Source: Aminiphilus circumscriptus DSM 16581
GTDB lineage: Bacteria; Synergistota; Synergistia; Synergistales; Aminiphilaceae
Length of the DNA: 64,000 nucleotides
Direction of reading: 5' to 3'
NCBI RefSeq assembly: GCF_000526375.1
Contig: NZ_JAFY01000002.1
Coordinates: 558,001-622,000, forward strand
The first letter of the stretch is position 1, and each line of letters begins with the position of its first letter. Made by a program: the position numbers and the translations under genes. This document shows, piece by piece, positions 11,391 through 20,164 of this stretch. The notes beneath the pieces were generated by a model that searched no databases, was not told the DNA's origin, and saw nothing but the letters and a program-made list of their open reading frames with translations.

Positions 11391-11562
11391 CGTTCTTCAA
11401 CCTCCCTTGAACTCTTTTTTGTGTGTCCTGTAATTTCCCGGCTCACTCGTGCGCTCTCGTTCTGTTTCATGGGATTGGCGCAGAAGATGCGTTGCGCTTC
11501 CATTCCCCGCCTTTTCACGCCCGTCGCTTTGGTGACATGTCCTTCTTTCATCACCTCCAAAC

Positions 11563-11598
11563 AAAAAGGGACTGCCCGTGCGCAAAGATGGCAGTCCC
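11563..11598 (-). terminator. Rho-independent terminator for the HbpS/GlcG-like gene
   Basis: Read on minus, GGGACTGCC and GGCAGTCCC form a 9-bp stem around a 13-base loop, followed directly by five T. It lies about 240 bases beyond the stop at 11839 and just before the aldehyde oxidoreductase start region, insulating the two units. The rest of 11391-11838 holds no recognisable gene; it presumably contains the mop promoter. Confidence 0.7.
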
Positions 11599-11838
11599 GA
11601 AAGAAGAACATTCTTCTCCGCCTTCCTTGCCAAACACGGGAGGCGTGTCCGTTTCCAGACACACCCTAACGGCTGCATGCCGTGAGATCGCTCTTGTAGG
11701 CGATGCAGCTCGGAAGGTTTCTTTATTTTCGGTTGTAATACCTGATACCGAGCGAAAGGGTCCGCTTATGTCCCTTTCAGTCTGATTCTCCGAAACGGAA
11801 AGAGAACTTTCTCCCGCTCCGGGAATTCAGCGGTCGGC

Positions 11839-12276
11839 TTACTTGAGAAGAATCGCCGCTCCTGCGTCGGCGCAACGCTCGTCCTCGTCGATGGTGCCGC
11901 CGCTGACGCCGATGGCGCCGACGATGACTCCGTCCTTGTTCTTCAGAGGAACGCCGCCGGCGAAAATAATGACGCCGTCGTTGGACACTTCGATGCCGTA
12001 GAGAGGACCATCGGGGAGAGATGCGGCGCCGAGCTGTCGGGTGGTCATGTTGAAGAAGCGAGCGGTCTTTGCCTTCTTGATGGAAATGTCCACGCTGCCG
12101 ATGAACGCACCGTCTTGGCGGGCGAAGGCTTTCAGGTTGGCCCCAGCATCCACCACGGCAATGTTCATGGGCACGCCCTGGGCGACTGCGTCGGCCAGGG
12201 CGGCCTCAAGGACCATCTGGGCCTGCTTCAGGGTGAGATCTCCGGGAAGTTGAAGCTTGGAAACATCCACAGCCAT
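11839..12276 (-). CDS. HbpS/GlcG family (DUF336) heme-binding-like protein
   Basis: A 145-residue protein of the GlcG/HbpS fold. Typical features are TLKQAQMVLEAALADA, the core MNIAVVDAGANLKAFARQDG and the glycine-rich C-terminal part FAGGVPLKNKDGVIVGAIGVSGG. Members bind heme, degrade cobalamin-like ligands or act as small stress or uptake proteins; several are encoded beside glycolate or diol metabolism genes. I start it at 12276 because AAAGGAGGAGAACAACG precedes that ATG. It has its own promoter and terminator, so it appears to be a monocistronic unit between the aldehyde oxidoreductase and P5C dehydrogenase genes. Ligand unknown. Confidence 0.85.
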   Translation of the reverse strand: MAVDVSKLQLPGDLTLKQAQMVLEAALADAVAQGVPMNIAVVDAGANLKAFARQDGAFIGSVDISIKKAKTARFFNMTTRQLGAASLPDGPLYGIEVSNDGVIIFAGGVPLKNKDGVIVGAIGVSGGTIDEDERCADAGAAILLK

Positions 12277-12323
12277 CGTTGTTCTCCTCCTTTGTGAATG
12301 GAAAAACTCATGGAACTGCAAAT

Positions 12324-12352
12324 ATTTTCCTGTGAATGAAGAATTCTGTCAA
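12324..12352 (-). promoter_or_regulatory. Sigma-70-like promoter of the HbpS/GlcG-like gene
   Basis: On minus, a perfect TTGACA (12347-12352) is separated by 17 bases from GAAAAT (12324-12329), about 50 bases before the ATG. The surrounding DNA (about 12300-12480) is AT-rich. From 12353 to 12731 I see no gene. Confidence 0.5.
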
Positions 12353-12731
12353 GTGATTTTGAGAAGAGACGGTTTTCTTTTGAAGATGTATATTGTGCAC
12401 GAAATCAAAGGGTGGCAAGATATTGATGCAAAACGTCAATATACAATCAAATAAAAAGAATTTTTCGAGATTTTTATCCTAAAAAAAGAACAAAACTGGA
12501 CAAAAGAGTTCCCGTCTCGAAGAGTCCTTTGAACAACGCTTTGGAGTGGGCGCCGTTTTCGAATTTTGAAGAAGGATGCGTTTCTTGGGCGGAAAGAGCG
12601 GCGTACCAGTTCACCGGCCATGGAGCAGATGCGGATTCGCGTGCGCTCCTCTGCGGAGGAAGAGGTTTTTTGTGGACGAACCCACCCTGAGTACGCGTCT
12701 GAAGACGTGGCGTGCCCGGGGTGGGAGAAGG

Positions 12732-14348
12732 TCATCCCAGAAAGGGGCGTCTCCAGTTCGTGGCGGGAACGGTGGTCTCCTTGATGTTCCGGGGTGAGAG
12801 CCACCGGGTGAGATTGTTCCAGAATCCCGCCTTGTCGTTCGTCCCGGAATGACGAGATCCTCCGAAGGGCTGACGCCCCACCACGGCTCCCGTGGGCTTG
12901 TCGTTGATATAGAAATTGCCCGCGGCGTGCCGGAGGAGACATTCCGCCGTGGCGATGGCGGCGCGGTCCCCGGCGAAAACAGCCCCCGTGAGAGCGTATT
13001 CCGTGGTGACGTCGCAGAGGCGGAGCGTCTCCTCGTAGGCGTCGTCGGGGTAGACGTAGACGGTGATCACGGGACCGAAGATTTCCTCGGTCATGAGCTT
13101 CCCTCGTGGATTGGACGTGCGGATAACCGTGGGTTCCACAAACCATCCCTTCCGGTTGTCGCAGCCGCCTCCCAGGAGAAGTGTGTATTCCTCGGGATGG
13201 TTCCGGGCGTAGTCGAGATAGCCCTTGATCTTGCGGAATGCCTCCTCGTCGATGACGGCTCCCATGGCATTGCCCAGGTCCTCCACGGGGCCCATGGAGA
13301 TGAGGGGAACCTCTCTCCGGAGGTACTCCTCCACGCTGCCCCAGAGGCTCTCGGGAATATAGGCCCGGGAAGCGGCGGAACATTTCTGTCCCTGCAGTTC
13401 GAATCCGCCGCGCAGGAGATTCGCTCCCAGGGCAATGGGGTCCGCCGACGCGTGGGCGAAGATGAAATCCTTTCCTCCGGTCTCCCCCACCACGCGGGGG
13501 AAAGAGCGATAGGATTCGACGGAAGAGCCGATGGTCTGCCACAGGGTGAGAAAGGTCGCATAGCTTCCGGTGAAATGGAGACCGCTCAGGAAAGGGTGGC
13601 GCAGGACCGTGGCTCCGTCGGCGCTGGAGAAGGGGACGTAGTTCACCACTCCCGGCGGCAGTCCCGCCTCGAGGAGGAGTTCCATGATGAGATAGTTTGC
13701 GTAAAGGACACTCTTCGCGGGTTTCCAGAGGACGACGTTGCCGCACATGGCGGGGGCCGTCGGCAGATTTCCCGCGATGGAATAGAAGTTGAAAGGGGTG
13801 ACAGCGACGATGAACCCTTCCAGGGGACGCCAGTCGAAACGGTTGATCTCCATCCGTCCTTGAAGGGGCTGCTCCTGATAGATCTCGTGGAGGTAGAAGA
13901 CGTTGAAGCGCCAGAAATCCACGAGTTCCGCGAGATCGATCTCCGCCTCGAAGGGTGTTTTGGAGAGATTGGTCATGATGGCGGCGATGTGCTCGGTGCG
14001 CCGCACCGTGGCGAGCATGTCCGCGGCACGTTGAAAAACCGCCGCTCGTTGATACCATGGTGTGGTGGACCAATCTCTCCATGCTTCGAGAGCGTTCTCC
14101 ACAGCGGCCTCGAGTTCCCTCGGTCCTGCGAGATGCGCGTTTCCCAGAAAACGTGTCGCATCGTGGGGAACGCGAAGCGGAATCGTTTTGCCGGTGTACA
14201 CTTTTTCCCCACCAATGAGACAGGGCAACTCCCGGGGTGTTTTCCTCACTCGTTCCAGTTCCGCGAGCAGGCGTTCCCGCTCGGGGGAACCAGGGCCATA
14301 GGTCACAAGAGCATCCGCGTCGTTTTTGGGACGATCCATTTTCCACAT
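12732..14348 (-). CDS. pruA: 1-pyrroline-5-carboxylate (glutamate semialdehyde) dehydrogenase
   Basis: An NAD-dependent aldehyde dehydrogenase of 538 residues that oxidises glutamate semialdehyde (P5C) to glutamate in proline, arginine or ornithine catabolism. The family signatures are AVTPFNFYSIAGNLPTAPAM (cofactor site), VVGETGGKDFIFAH (general-base Glu) and GFELQGQKCSAASRAY (catalytic Cys), with EEIFGPVITVYVY and RQPFGGSRHSGT near the end. This is the stand-alone P5CDH type, without a proline dehydrogenase domain. Start at 14348 (ATGTGGAAA), preceded by GGAGGAAGAG; a second ATG lies three codons later. Its upstream region is the DnaA-box cluster, so it is transcribed away from the proposed origin. 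Confidence 0.93.
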   Translation of the reverse strand: MWKMDRPKNDADALVTYGPGSPERERLLAELERVRKTPRELPCLIGGEKVYTGKTIPLRVPHDATRFLGNAHLAGPRELEAAVENALEAWRDWSTTPWYQRAAVFQRAADMLATVRRTEHIAAIMTNLSKTPFEAEIDLAELVDFWRFNVFYLHEIYQEQPLQGRMEINRFDWRPLEGFIVAVTPFNFYSIAGNLPTAPAMCGNVVLWKPAKSVLYANYLIMELLLEAGLPPGVVNYVPFSSADGATVLRHPFLSGLHFTGSYATFLTLWQTIGSSVESYRSFPRVVGETGGKDFIFAHASADPIALGANLLRGGFELQGQKCSAASRAYIPESLWGSVEEYLRREVPLISMGPVEDLGNAMGAVIDEEAFRKIKGYLDYARNHPEEYTLLLGGGCDNRKGWFVEPTVIRTSNPRGKLMTEEIFGPVITVYVYPDDAYEETLRLCDVTTEYALTGAVFAGDRAAIATAECLLRHAAGNFYINDKPTGAVVGRQPFGGSRHSGTNDKAGFWNNLTRWLSPRNIKETTVPATNWRRPFLG

Positions 14349-14485
14349 GGAACTCTTCCTCCTTTATGCACAGATTCCACCAGGGGTGTGGATATGTGGA
14401 TAAGAAATGTGGATATCTATGGAGAAAAGAGCCTTCGAGAGGCTGTCGTTACCGAATTGTCACGCCCAACGATGCCTGTGGAAAA
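14339..14485 (+). other. Candidate oriC: cluster of DnaA boxes
   Basis: Six nine-mers close to the DnaA box TTATNCACA lie within about 150 bases. They are TTTTCCACA (14339-14347, inside the pruA start), TTATGCACA (14364-14372, consensus), TGTGGATAT (14387-14395), TGTGGATAA (14395-14403, exact complement of TTATCCACA), TGTGGATAT (14408-14416) and TGTGGAAAA (14477-14485). An AT-rich stretch runs on to about 14570, as expected for an unwinding element. rsmG-parA-parB lie 2.5 kb away. Genes to the left run on minus and the par genes run on plus. No dnaA gene is in the window. Confidence 0.6.
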
Positions 14486-14569
14486 AGAAGTCAAAAGAAG
14501 AATGCGTCATCATGTTGTTTCTTTGTAGGGGTATGTTTTTCGAGAAAAATGCCGAAAAAAGCACAGATG

Positions 14570-15394
14570 TTATGGGCTCAAAGTCACGATCTGAGTGGGA
14601 TCTCTGAGAATGATTTCCGCTCCTTCCCGTCCTGTTTGGACCTTTCCCATCAAGACCAATTTACCCGAGGCAAGCATGTCCAGAGAGGGGAGGTGCGGTC
14701 TGTCACTTTCGTAGACTACTATTGCCGTGTGTCCTTTCTTTTCGAGGAGAAGAGAGCGCGTTCCCTTCTTTTCCACTCTTGCCGTGCGGAACTCCAGCGT
14801 GACGAAGCAGCCTGCGAGAGTGGGCAGCTCCGCCCAGATCTGTTCTCCCGTGAAATGTCGCCCCGCGGCGGCGTTCCAGAGACCACGTCGCTGTTCTCGG
14901 GCTTCCCGAAAGGCGTCGCGAATGCGCTCCACATAACGGACGTTGGGTGGCAGGGTGAACGGCATGGCCACTCCTCGCCGAACGAGTTCCTCATTGACGA
15001 GCACTTCGCCGTCAGGTCCTTCGGTCCACACATAGGCGAGGAGGCGGTTATAACGGTCCCGGCGTTCCACGTCCTCTTCCAGTCGGACTTTTTTCCCCAG
15101 GACGAGGTTTTTGTTTTCCAACGCGGCGATCCTTCCGAGTTCCTCTTCTCCGCGGGTGGGATGGTGCAGCTCCGGCGTGTCGATGAGGAGGTAACGAACT
15201 TTCTCGCTTTTTCCATCCTCGGTGGTGACGACGATGGTGTCTCCGTCGATAACCTCTGTGACAAGGCCGAGAGAGGCGTCTCCTCTGTCAAAAAAATGAA
15301 CGGTCGCGACGAGAAGTGCGAGGAGAAGCGCTGAGAGTGATTTCACCTTGCGACGGTTTCGCAGGATGTTTGACGGCATGGTGCTTCTTTTCAC
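14570..15394 (-). CDS. Secreted thermonuclease (SNase-like) with C-terminal OB-like domain
   Basis: Phosphodiesterase of the staphylococcal nuclease family, 274 residues. A hydrophobic N-terminal segment (LSALLLALLVATVHFF) should act as a signal peptide or anchor. The SNase core follows: VIDGDTIVV, RYLLIDTPE, ERRDRYNRLLAYVW, with the catalytic Arg/Asp/Glu pattern present. The last 100 residues end in GKVQTGREGAEIILRDPTQI, which looks like an OB-fold nucleic-acid domain. The GTG at 15394 overlaps the upstream stop (GTGA) and follows GAGGAGGGCCTGCTCC, so I prefer it to the ATG at 15379. Its 3' end borders the proposed origin. Confidence 0.85.
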   Translation of the reverse strand: MKRSTMPSNILRNRRKVKSLSALLLALLVATVHFFDRGDASLGLVTEVIDGDTIVVTTEDGKSEKVRYLLIDTPELHHPTRGEEELGRIAALENKNLVLGKKVRLEEDVERRDRYNRLLAYVWTEGPDGEVLVNEELVRRGVAMPFTLPPNVRYVERIRDAFREAREQRRGLWNAAAGRHFTGEQIWAELPTLAGCFVTLEFRTARVEKKGTRSLLLEKKGHTAIVVYESDRPHLPSLDMLASGKLVLMGKVQTGREGAEIILRDPTQIVTLSP

Positions 15395-16260
15395 GGAGCA
15401 GGCCCTCCTCTCGGAGGAAAGCTCGTTTCGTTCTTCACCGCTTCCTGCCTTGTCTCTGTCTGTGACGCGTGAGGGTTGTCGCTTCTTTCCGGAGGAAAGG
15501 GAAGAAGCGACGACGAAGACGTGGAAAGAAGAGAATGGAGGCGCCAGAGTACGGAAGGACAGGACAAGGGATTTCCTCCTGCCTCGATATATGTGAGAAT
15601 GGAAGGAAAGTCTCTTTTGGACCAGGAGGGGAGGAGGAGGTGTGTAATGCCCGCCTCCACCAGCACTTCCGGCGACCAGGGAATTCCAGGACCCTGAAGG
15701 ATGCATCCTTCCATGGACTTGAACGTGGGCATGAGAGAGAGAATCTGTCTGTCCCGAAGCGCTTCGGCGCTGATCCATGCCCAGGAGCACGATCCGGCGA
15801 GGTGCGCTCCCGACCAGGCGGGAAAGACATCGGGAGCGGAGTGAAGGTCGTCGAAGATTGCCAGGCTCCATCCCCACTCCCGAAGAAGCGGAACCAGTTC
15901 CGCATCATAACCAAGGAGCGCCACCTTTCCCCCTCGCGGAAGGAACCGGAGTGTTTCGAGAGGAAAACCCTCTTTCGGAGGAGGAAGCAGCGCCGCCGCC
16001 GCCGCGGATGCCGCGGCGAACTCCTGAGGAAAGGGCGAGACGAGCAGTTCCGCCAATCCCTGGGCGCTCTGGCGGAGAAGGTTCTCCGTATGGGAGTGGA
16101 TACTGCGGAGCACTTCGTGGCCGGGCAATGGAACAGTGCCGATGCCGCATCGCCCGTCCCGGAGAAGCACACAGCTTCCGTGCCATCCGAGAACGAGTCG
16201 TTCCACGACGCCGTCGGGAATGCTGCGGATGTGGTCGAGGATCTTCTCGTACAGTCGCAT
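15391..16260 (-). CDS. DUF4213/DUF364 family protein (putative heavy-metal-chelator Rossmann protein)
   Basis: A 289-residue protein whose N-terminus (RLVLGWHGSCVLLRDGRCGIG) matches the DUF4213 domain. Its middle, GGKVALLGYDAELVPLLREWGWSLAIFDD and then GSCSWAWISAEALRD, matches the Rossmann-like DUF364 domain. Relatives occur beside metal and cofactor transport genes and are thought to bind metals or chelates, but no reaction is known. The C-terminal 40 residues are low-complexity and Ser/Pro-rich. GAGGGAGGACCTC precedes the ATG. It is translationally coupled to the nuclease gene. From 16261 to 16939 no gene is apparent. Confidence 0.7.
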   Translation of the reverse strand: MRLYEKILDHIRSIPDGVVERLVLGWHGSCVLLRDGRCGIGTVPLPGHEVLRSIHSHTENLLRQSAQGLAELLVSPFPQEFAAASAAAAALLPPPKEGFPLETLRFLPRGGKVALLGYDAELVPLLREWGWSLAIFDDLHSAPDVFPAWSGAHLAGSCSWAWISAEALRDRQILSLMPTFKSMEGCILQGPGIPWSPEVLVEAGITHLLLPSWSKRDFPSILTYIEAGGNPLSCPSVLWRLHSLLSTSSSSLLPFPPERSDNPHASQTETRQEAVKNETSFPPRGGPAP

Positions 16261-16513
16261 GAGGTCCTCCCTCTCGTGATGGGGGCTTTTGGCTGAACGC
16301 CCACATCATCCCGTGGTTCCTATGGTACCGTATTTTTCGAAAAAGACACGGGCAAAACCTTGAAAAATCTCCGGGTAAGTTCCATTGCGCTTCTCGTGAA
16401 CGACCTCCTCTTGAAGGATGAGAAAGGTCCGTCATTAAGGTGAAACGAAGGCCGATCTTCGTCGCAGATGCGAAGACACCTTGGGAAACAAACGATCTTC
16501 TCGATTCCTCATC

Positions 16514-16543
16514 TTACGTCGTTGATGATTACGTCGTTGATGA
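16514..16543 (+). repeat. Perfect 15-bp tandem duplication
   Basis: TTACGTCGTTGATGA occurs twice head to tail in the gene-free stretch between the DUF364 gene and the MITE upstream of rsmG. A second short direct repeat (around AAATGCTCA) follows at about 16578-16607. No function is evident; slippage is the simplest origin. Confidence 0.6.
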
Positions 16544-16758
16544 AGCGTGTAACCCTTCCTTCATACATAGAACGGAGCAAAATGCTCACACGAAATGCTC
16601 ATACGAGGAGAACGGCGTCATCGCGGCGGTTTTTGCCTCACCACTTTTGAAATGGGTGTGTGCAATGTCGGCGCACGCGATGTTGCGCGCTCAGAAGTCC
16701 TTGAAAGACGGATTTTTGAGGAAAAAAAGCGCATCGGGGAATCGTCGTGAAAAGCTAG

Positions 16759-16858
16759 GGAAGCCCTGAATAAAGACCTTTTGCTTTCCCTTGACTCGGG
16801 TCGCATTAGGCTCTGCGAGGCGCCCTGCGGGGCTGAAGCAGTCTTATTCAGAGATTCC
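16759..16858 (+). repeat. MITE-1, copy 1 (forward)
   Basis: A 100-bp element with ends GGAAGCCCTGAATAA and, on the other strand, GGAATCTCTGAATAA, forming imperfect 15-bp terminal inverted repeats. It is about 95% identical by eye to copies at 28484, 30732, 37290 and 39640. It lies 80 bases upstream of rsmG and may contain or disturb that gene's promoter. No coding capacity. Confidence 0.8.
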
Positions 16859-16939
16859 CTAAAAAATCGAACACGCCCTCCTTTTTTTTCGAGAAGACTC
16901 GCGTCCTGAGGATGGAGAAAAACGAAAGGGGTTCCGAGC

Positions 16940-17605
16940 ATGATCGTGTTGGATGAGAAACAGGAAGCCCTGCTGCGCCGCTATGTCTCCCTTCTTGTGG
17001 AGGCAAACTCCCGAGCCCGGTTGATTGGCCCTTCCGATCCGGAGATCATCTGGTCGGAACATGTTCTGGACTGCCTTGCCACGGTGGATGTTCTTCCCCG
17101 GGAGAGAGGACTGGTTCTTGACCTGGGCTCGGGAGGAGGATTGCCGGGGATGATTTGGGCCGTATGCCGTCCGGATCTTCAGGTCGTACTCTGTGACAGC
17201 GTTCGGAAAAAAGCGGAACAGCTGCGCCTTATGGTGGCATTCCTCGGTCTGGAGAACGTTCGGGTCGAGGCGGTTCGTTCGGAAGAACTGGCCGCACGGG
17301 AGCGCGAAACGTTCCTTCTGGTGGGTGCGAGGGCGCTGAGTCATCTCGGGACGGTTGCCGAATTGTGTGCCCCTCTCGTGCAAGTGGGTGGGAGTGTTCT
17401 CGCCATGAAAGGACCGGGTGTTGAGAAGGAGCTGGCGGAAATTCGAAATCCCTGGGCCTTGCTCGGTCTGGCATCTCCGGAGATGATGTCCTATGAACTG
17501 AACGGCAAATCACGGTATCTCGTCCTGCTGCGCAAGAATGCGGCATGTCCTTCCGCCATTCCACGAAGACCCGGAATGGCGGAGAAGCACCCCTGGTGGA
17601 GGTGA
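16940..17605 (+). CDS. rsmG: 16S rRNA (guanine527-N7)-methyltransferase RsmG
   Basis: RsmG (GidB) methylates G527 of 16S rRNA with SAM. The 221-residue protein carries motif I as LVLDLGSGGGLPGMIWAV, the acidic ribose contact in VVLCDS, and the catalytic-loop region VGARALSHLGTVAELC. An AAGGGGTTCCGAGC site precedes the ATG. The last 25 residues (basic and proline-rich, after the VLLRKNA strand) look like a lineage-specific tail. rsmG-parA-parB is a classic origin-proximal arrangement; the gap to parA is only seven bases. Confidence 0.93.
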   Translation: MIVLDEKQEALLRRYVSLLVEANSRARLIGPSDPEIIWSEHVLDCLATVDVLPRERGLVLDLGSGGGLPGMIWAVCRPDLQVVLCDSVRKKAEQLRLMVAFLGLENVRVEAVRSEELAARERETFLLVGARALSHLGTVAELCAPLVQVGGSVLAMKGPGVEKELAEIRNPWALLGLASPEMMSYELNGKSRYLVLLRKNAACPSAIPRRPGMAEKHPWWR

Positions 17606-17612
17606 ATGATTC

Positions 17613-18383
17613 GTGCGAGTTTTCGCGGTAGCCAATCAAAAGGGAGGCGTCGGAAAGACTACCTGTTGCATCAATCTCGCTGCAGCATTGGGCATATTGG
17701 GCGTTGAAACACTGGTCCTCGACATGGATCCTCAGGGCAATTGCACGAGTGGATTGGGCATTGAAAGAAAAAGCCTCTCGAAGAGCATCTATCATGTTCT
17801 TGTCGAGGGTACGAGCATGGAGGAAGTTCTCGTTCCCACCGCCTGGAAAGGAGTTCATCTTGTTCCTGCAACGCTCGATCTGGCCGGAGCGGAGGTCGAA
17901 CTGGCGGGAGCCATGAGCCGGGAAAACCGCCTGCGCCGTCAGCTCCACTGTTCCCATCCCTACGACCTCGTGCTCATCGACTGCCCTCCCTCGCTAGGGT
18001 TGCTCACGGTGAACGCCCTTGTGGCTGCGGAAAGGATCCTTGTTCCCATCCAATGTGAGTATTTTGCCCTTGAAGGAGTCGGCCAGCTTACTCGCACCGT
18101 TCGGCTCATCCAGGGATATCTGAACGAAACGCTCACCCTCGGAGGTGTGGTGCTCACCATGTTCGACGGAAGAACCCGTCTTGCGAAGGAAGTCGCCGAG
18201 GAGGTACGGCGTCAGTTCGGCTCGGATGTCTTCGAAACCATCATTCCAAGAAATGTTCGTCTTTCCGAGGCCCCGAGCTTCGGGAAGCCCATTGCCTATT
18301 ACGACCCCACAAGCGCGGGAGCCGATGCCTATGATGCACTGGCGAAGGAGGTGCGGGCGCGATGGTTCGCGGAAAAGCGCTAG
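17613..18383 (+). CDS. parA: Chromosome partitioning ATPase ParA (Soj)
   Basis: A 256-residue MinD/ParA-type ATPase that moves ParB-bound origins. The deviant Walker A motif is KGGVGKTTCCINLAAAL near residue 10, Walker B LVLIDCPPSLGLLTVNAL, and the conserved VPIQCEYFALEGVGQL and NVRLSEAPSFGKP segments are present. The start is a GTG at 17613 placed eight bases after GGAGGTGA. It overlaps parB by 22 bases, so the pair is certainly co-translated. No N-terminal DNA-binding extension is present, as in chromosomal Soj proteins. Confidence 0.95.
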   Translation: MRVFAVANQKGGVGKTTCCINLAAALGILGVETLVLDMDPQGNCTSGLGIERKSLSKSIYHVLVEGTSMEEVLVPTAWKGVHLVPATLDLAGAEVELAGAMSRENRLRRQLHCSHPYDLVLIDCPPSLGLLTVNALVAAERILVPIQCEYFALEGVGQLTRTVRLIQGYLNETLTLGGVVLTMFDGRTRLAKEVAEEVRRQFGSDVFETIIPRNVRLSEAPSFGKPIAYYDPTSAGADAYDALAKEVRARWFAEKR

Positions 18384-19228
18384 GAAAGGGATTGGAGGCT
18401 CTTTTCCCGGACTCGGGAAACGGAGAACCGCAAAGGAATCCGCGCAAACTTCCGCTCTCTCATCTCGTTCCAAATCCAGAACAGCCTCGGCGGTTCATGG
18501 ACCCGGACGCCCTTCAATCTCTCGCGGATTCAATTCGTGAACACGGAATCGTGCAGCCCCTCCTCGTTCGGGAGCTTCCCTCGGGAGAATACCAGATTGT
18601 GGCGGGCGAGCGGCGGTGGCGCGCCGCTCGCATGGTGGGACTTGAAGATGTTCCTGTGCATGTGCTCTCCGTTGAGGATGGAGAACTCCTGGAAGTTGCC
18701 CTTGTGGAGAACATCCAGCGGGAAGATCTCTCACCTCTTGACGTCGCCGAAGCCCTCTCTCTTCTCATCGAAAAGTTTGGACTCACGCAAGAGGAGGTGG
18801 CGACCCGCGTCGGCTGGAGCAGAAGTGCGGTGACGAACAAGCTGCGCCTACTCCACTTGCCCGAAGAGGTGCGAGCGCTTCTCAAAGACGGTGGCCTTTC
18901 TGAAGGACATGCGAGAGTGCTCCTTTCCTTCCCCCGAGAGACGATGCTTTCTTTTGCGAAAAAAATTGTGGCTCAGGGGCTTTCTGTTCGCGAAGTCGAG
19001 CGTGCGGCTCAGCGGTGCGGCATGTCTCGGAAGCGGCGATCTCCCACGGACGAGACCCTTTTCTCCGATGTGACGCAACGTTTTGCGGATCGCTTCGGCA
19101 TGAAAATCCAAATCTCCGGCCGAGGATCGCGAATGCGGCTTAAAATGGAAGGGCTCGACAAAGGGCAGATTACGGCACTGCTCGAATTTTTGGAGGAGCG
19201 AGGATCGCAATTATTTCCCGGGAAATAG
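18362..19228 (+). CDS. parB: Chromosome partitioning protein ParB (Spo0J)
   Basis: A 288-residue CTP-dependent DNA clamp that loads at parS. The N-terminal ParA-activating segment (ALGKGLEALFP) is followed by the ParB/Srx core with NPEQPRR and the CTP-binding GERRWRAA motif. Next come ALVENIQREDLSPLDVAEA and the helix-turn-helix LTQEEVATRVGWSRSAVTNKLRLL. A dimerisation domain ends the protein. Two near-perfect binding sites for such a protein lie at 32424 and 36613. The gene is followed by a stretch of decayed transposon DNA, so this operon probably ends here. Confidence 0.95.
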   Translation: MVRGKALGKGLEALFPDSGNGEPQRNPRKLPLSHLVPNPEQPRRFMDPDALQSLADSIREHGIVQPLLVRELPSGEYQIVAGERRWRAARMVGLEDVPVHVLSVEDGELLEVALVENIQREDLSPLDVAEALSLLIEKFGLTQEEVATRVGWSRSAVTNKLRLLHLPEEVRALLKDGGLSEGHARVLLSFPRETMLSFAKKIVAQGLSVREVERAAQRCGMSRKRRSPTDETLFSDVTQRFADRFGMKIQISGRGSRMRLKMEGLDKGQITALLEFLEERGSQLFPGK

Positions 19229-19329
19229 CTGAGAGAGAGGAGGGCGATTGGAGAGAAGAGGTCGATGAGGAATTGAATTTTTTGGTGGGGACGAAAAAGA
19301 TGGCGCAAAAAACAGGACGTATCTTCAAA

Positions 19330-20080
19330 TCATCGCAACCAGATCATGCAGGGAGCGATGCGGATCATGGAGAGAAAGAGGCAAGTGGGTTTCTCGGATT
19401 GTGATGAGATGCGGCGATCGTGTTTGATCTTGTTGAAGAAGACCTCCACGAGGTGTTTCTTGCGAGGGCATCAGGAAGTCGCACTCCCGGGGGGTTTTGG
19501 GTTCGACCGAGGTGGTGCGGCGGCGATGCTCCCGCGTCGTTCGATCGGCGAAGGCGGAAGTGTCACGGTCATTCCGTTCTCTCCGAGGGCGTAGATTTGC
19601 CTCTGTCACACGCAGCGAAAAACTCCGGAACGATGGCGATGTCTGCCGCGATTCCTTCCGTCGGAAGAAATCGAAACGGATTGCCGCATTCGTCTACGAC
19701 CGCGTGAGTTTTTGAGGAAATCCACTGCGGAACCGACCGAACGCCTGTGTGTTCTTCTCCCCTTGCCGGGGTCCTATGTTGGTACGCTCAGACGGCGTGC
19801 GGTCGATCATCAGAGATTCGATGTCTGTTTCGGGACGCATCTTTTTCTCAAGAGTCCGTTGTCATATGCCGTGTGCTTTCCGTCTCCAAAAGCGCGTGAA
19901 ACCCTTCTGTCAGGGACCGTGCTCGGAGAGAGTGTTCTTCCACGGGCATCCGTTCGAAGAATTCAGAGTAGCGCATTGACGCTCGCTCGGTTATCCTTGC
20001 AAGGGCGCTCATTCCTCCCGCTTCGGTCCGGGGCGGAAGTTTCGAAAAGTCGTTCCCCTGCCGCATCATCGATGTCATGT
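19330..20080 (-). pseudogene. Decayed IS5-family transposase
   Basis: No intact frame exists, but on minus one frame reads RKKHLVEVFFNKIKHDRRI and then ...SMIRIAPCMIWLR before a stop at 19330. That is the C-terminal signature of IS5-family DDE transposases (the E of the triad lies in HLVE). Just upstream, PPRSN-type and GRNRG-type fragments can be traced through several frameshifts and stops to about 20080. It is a dead insertion sequence filling the 900-base gap between parB and the large regulator. The upstream boundary is approximate. Confidence 0.6.
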
Positions 20081-20164
20081 CGGCTTGTCGCTATGCATGA
20101 GAACTGACCCCACGTGCTTGTCCAATTTTGTAAACACGCCCTAATACATAAAGAGGAATGTTTC

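Noticed and set aside
11391-11562. A molybdenum-cofactor riboswitch in the leader of the aldehyde oxidoreductase
   Set aside because: I could not match the conserved core or a clear pairing scheme; only a covariance-model search would decide.
12436-14346. A 636-codon open frame on minus across the P5C dehydrogenase
   Set aside because: It is Arg/Gly/His-rich noise in another frame of a clearly identified enzyme.
16259-16758. An alternative oriC in the divergent gap upstream of rsmG
   Set aside because: Although genes diverge here, I find no DnaA-box cluster; the boxes concentrate at 14.34-14.49 kb.
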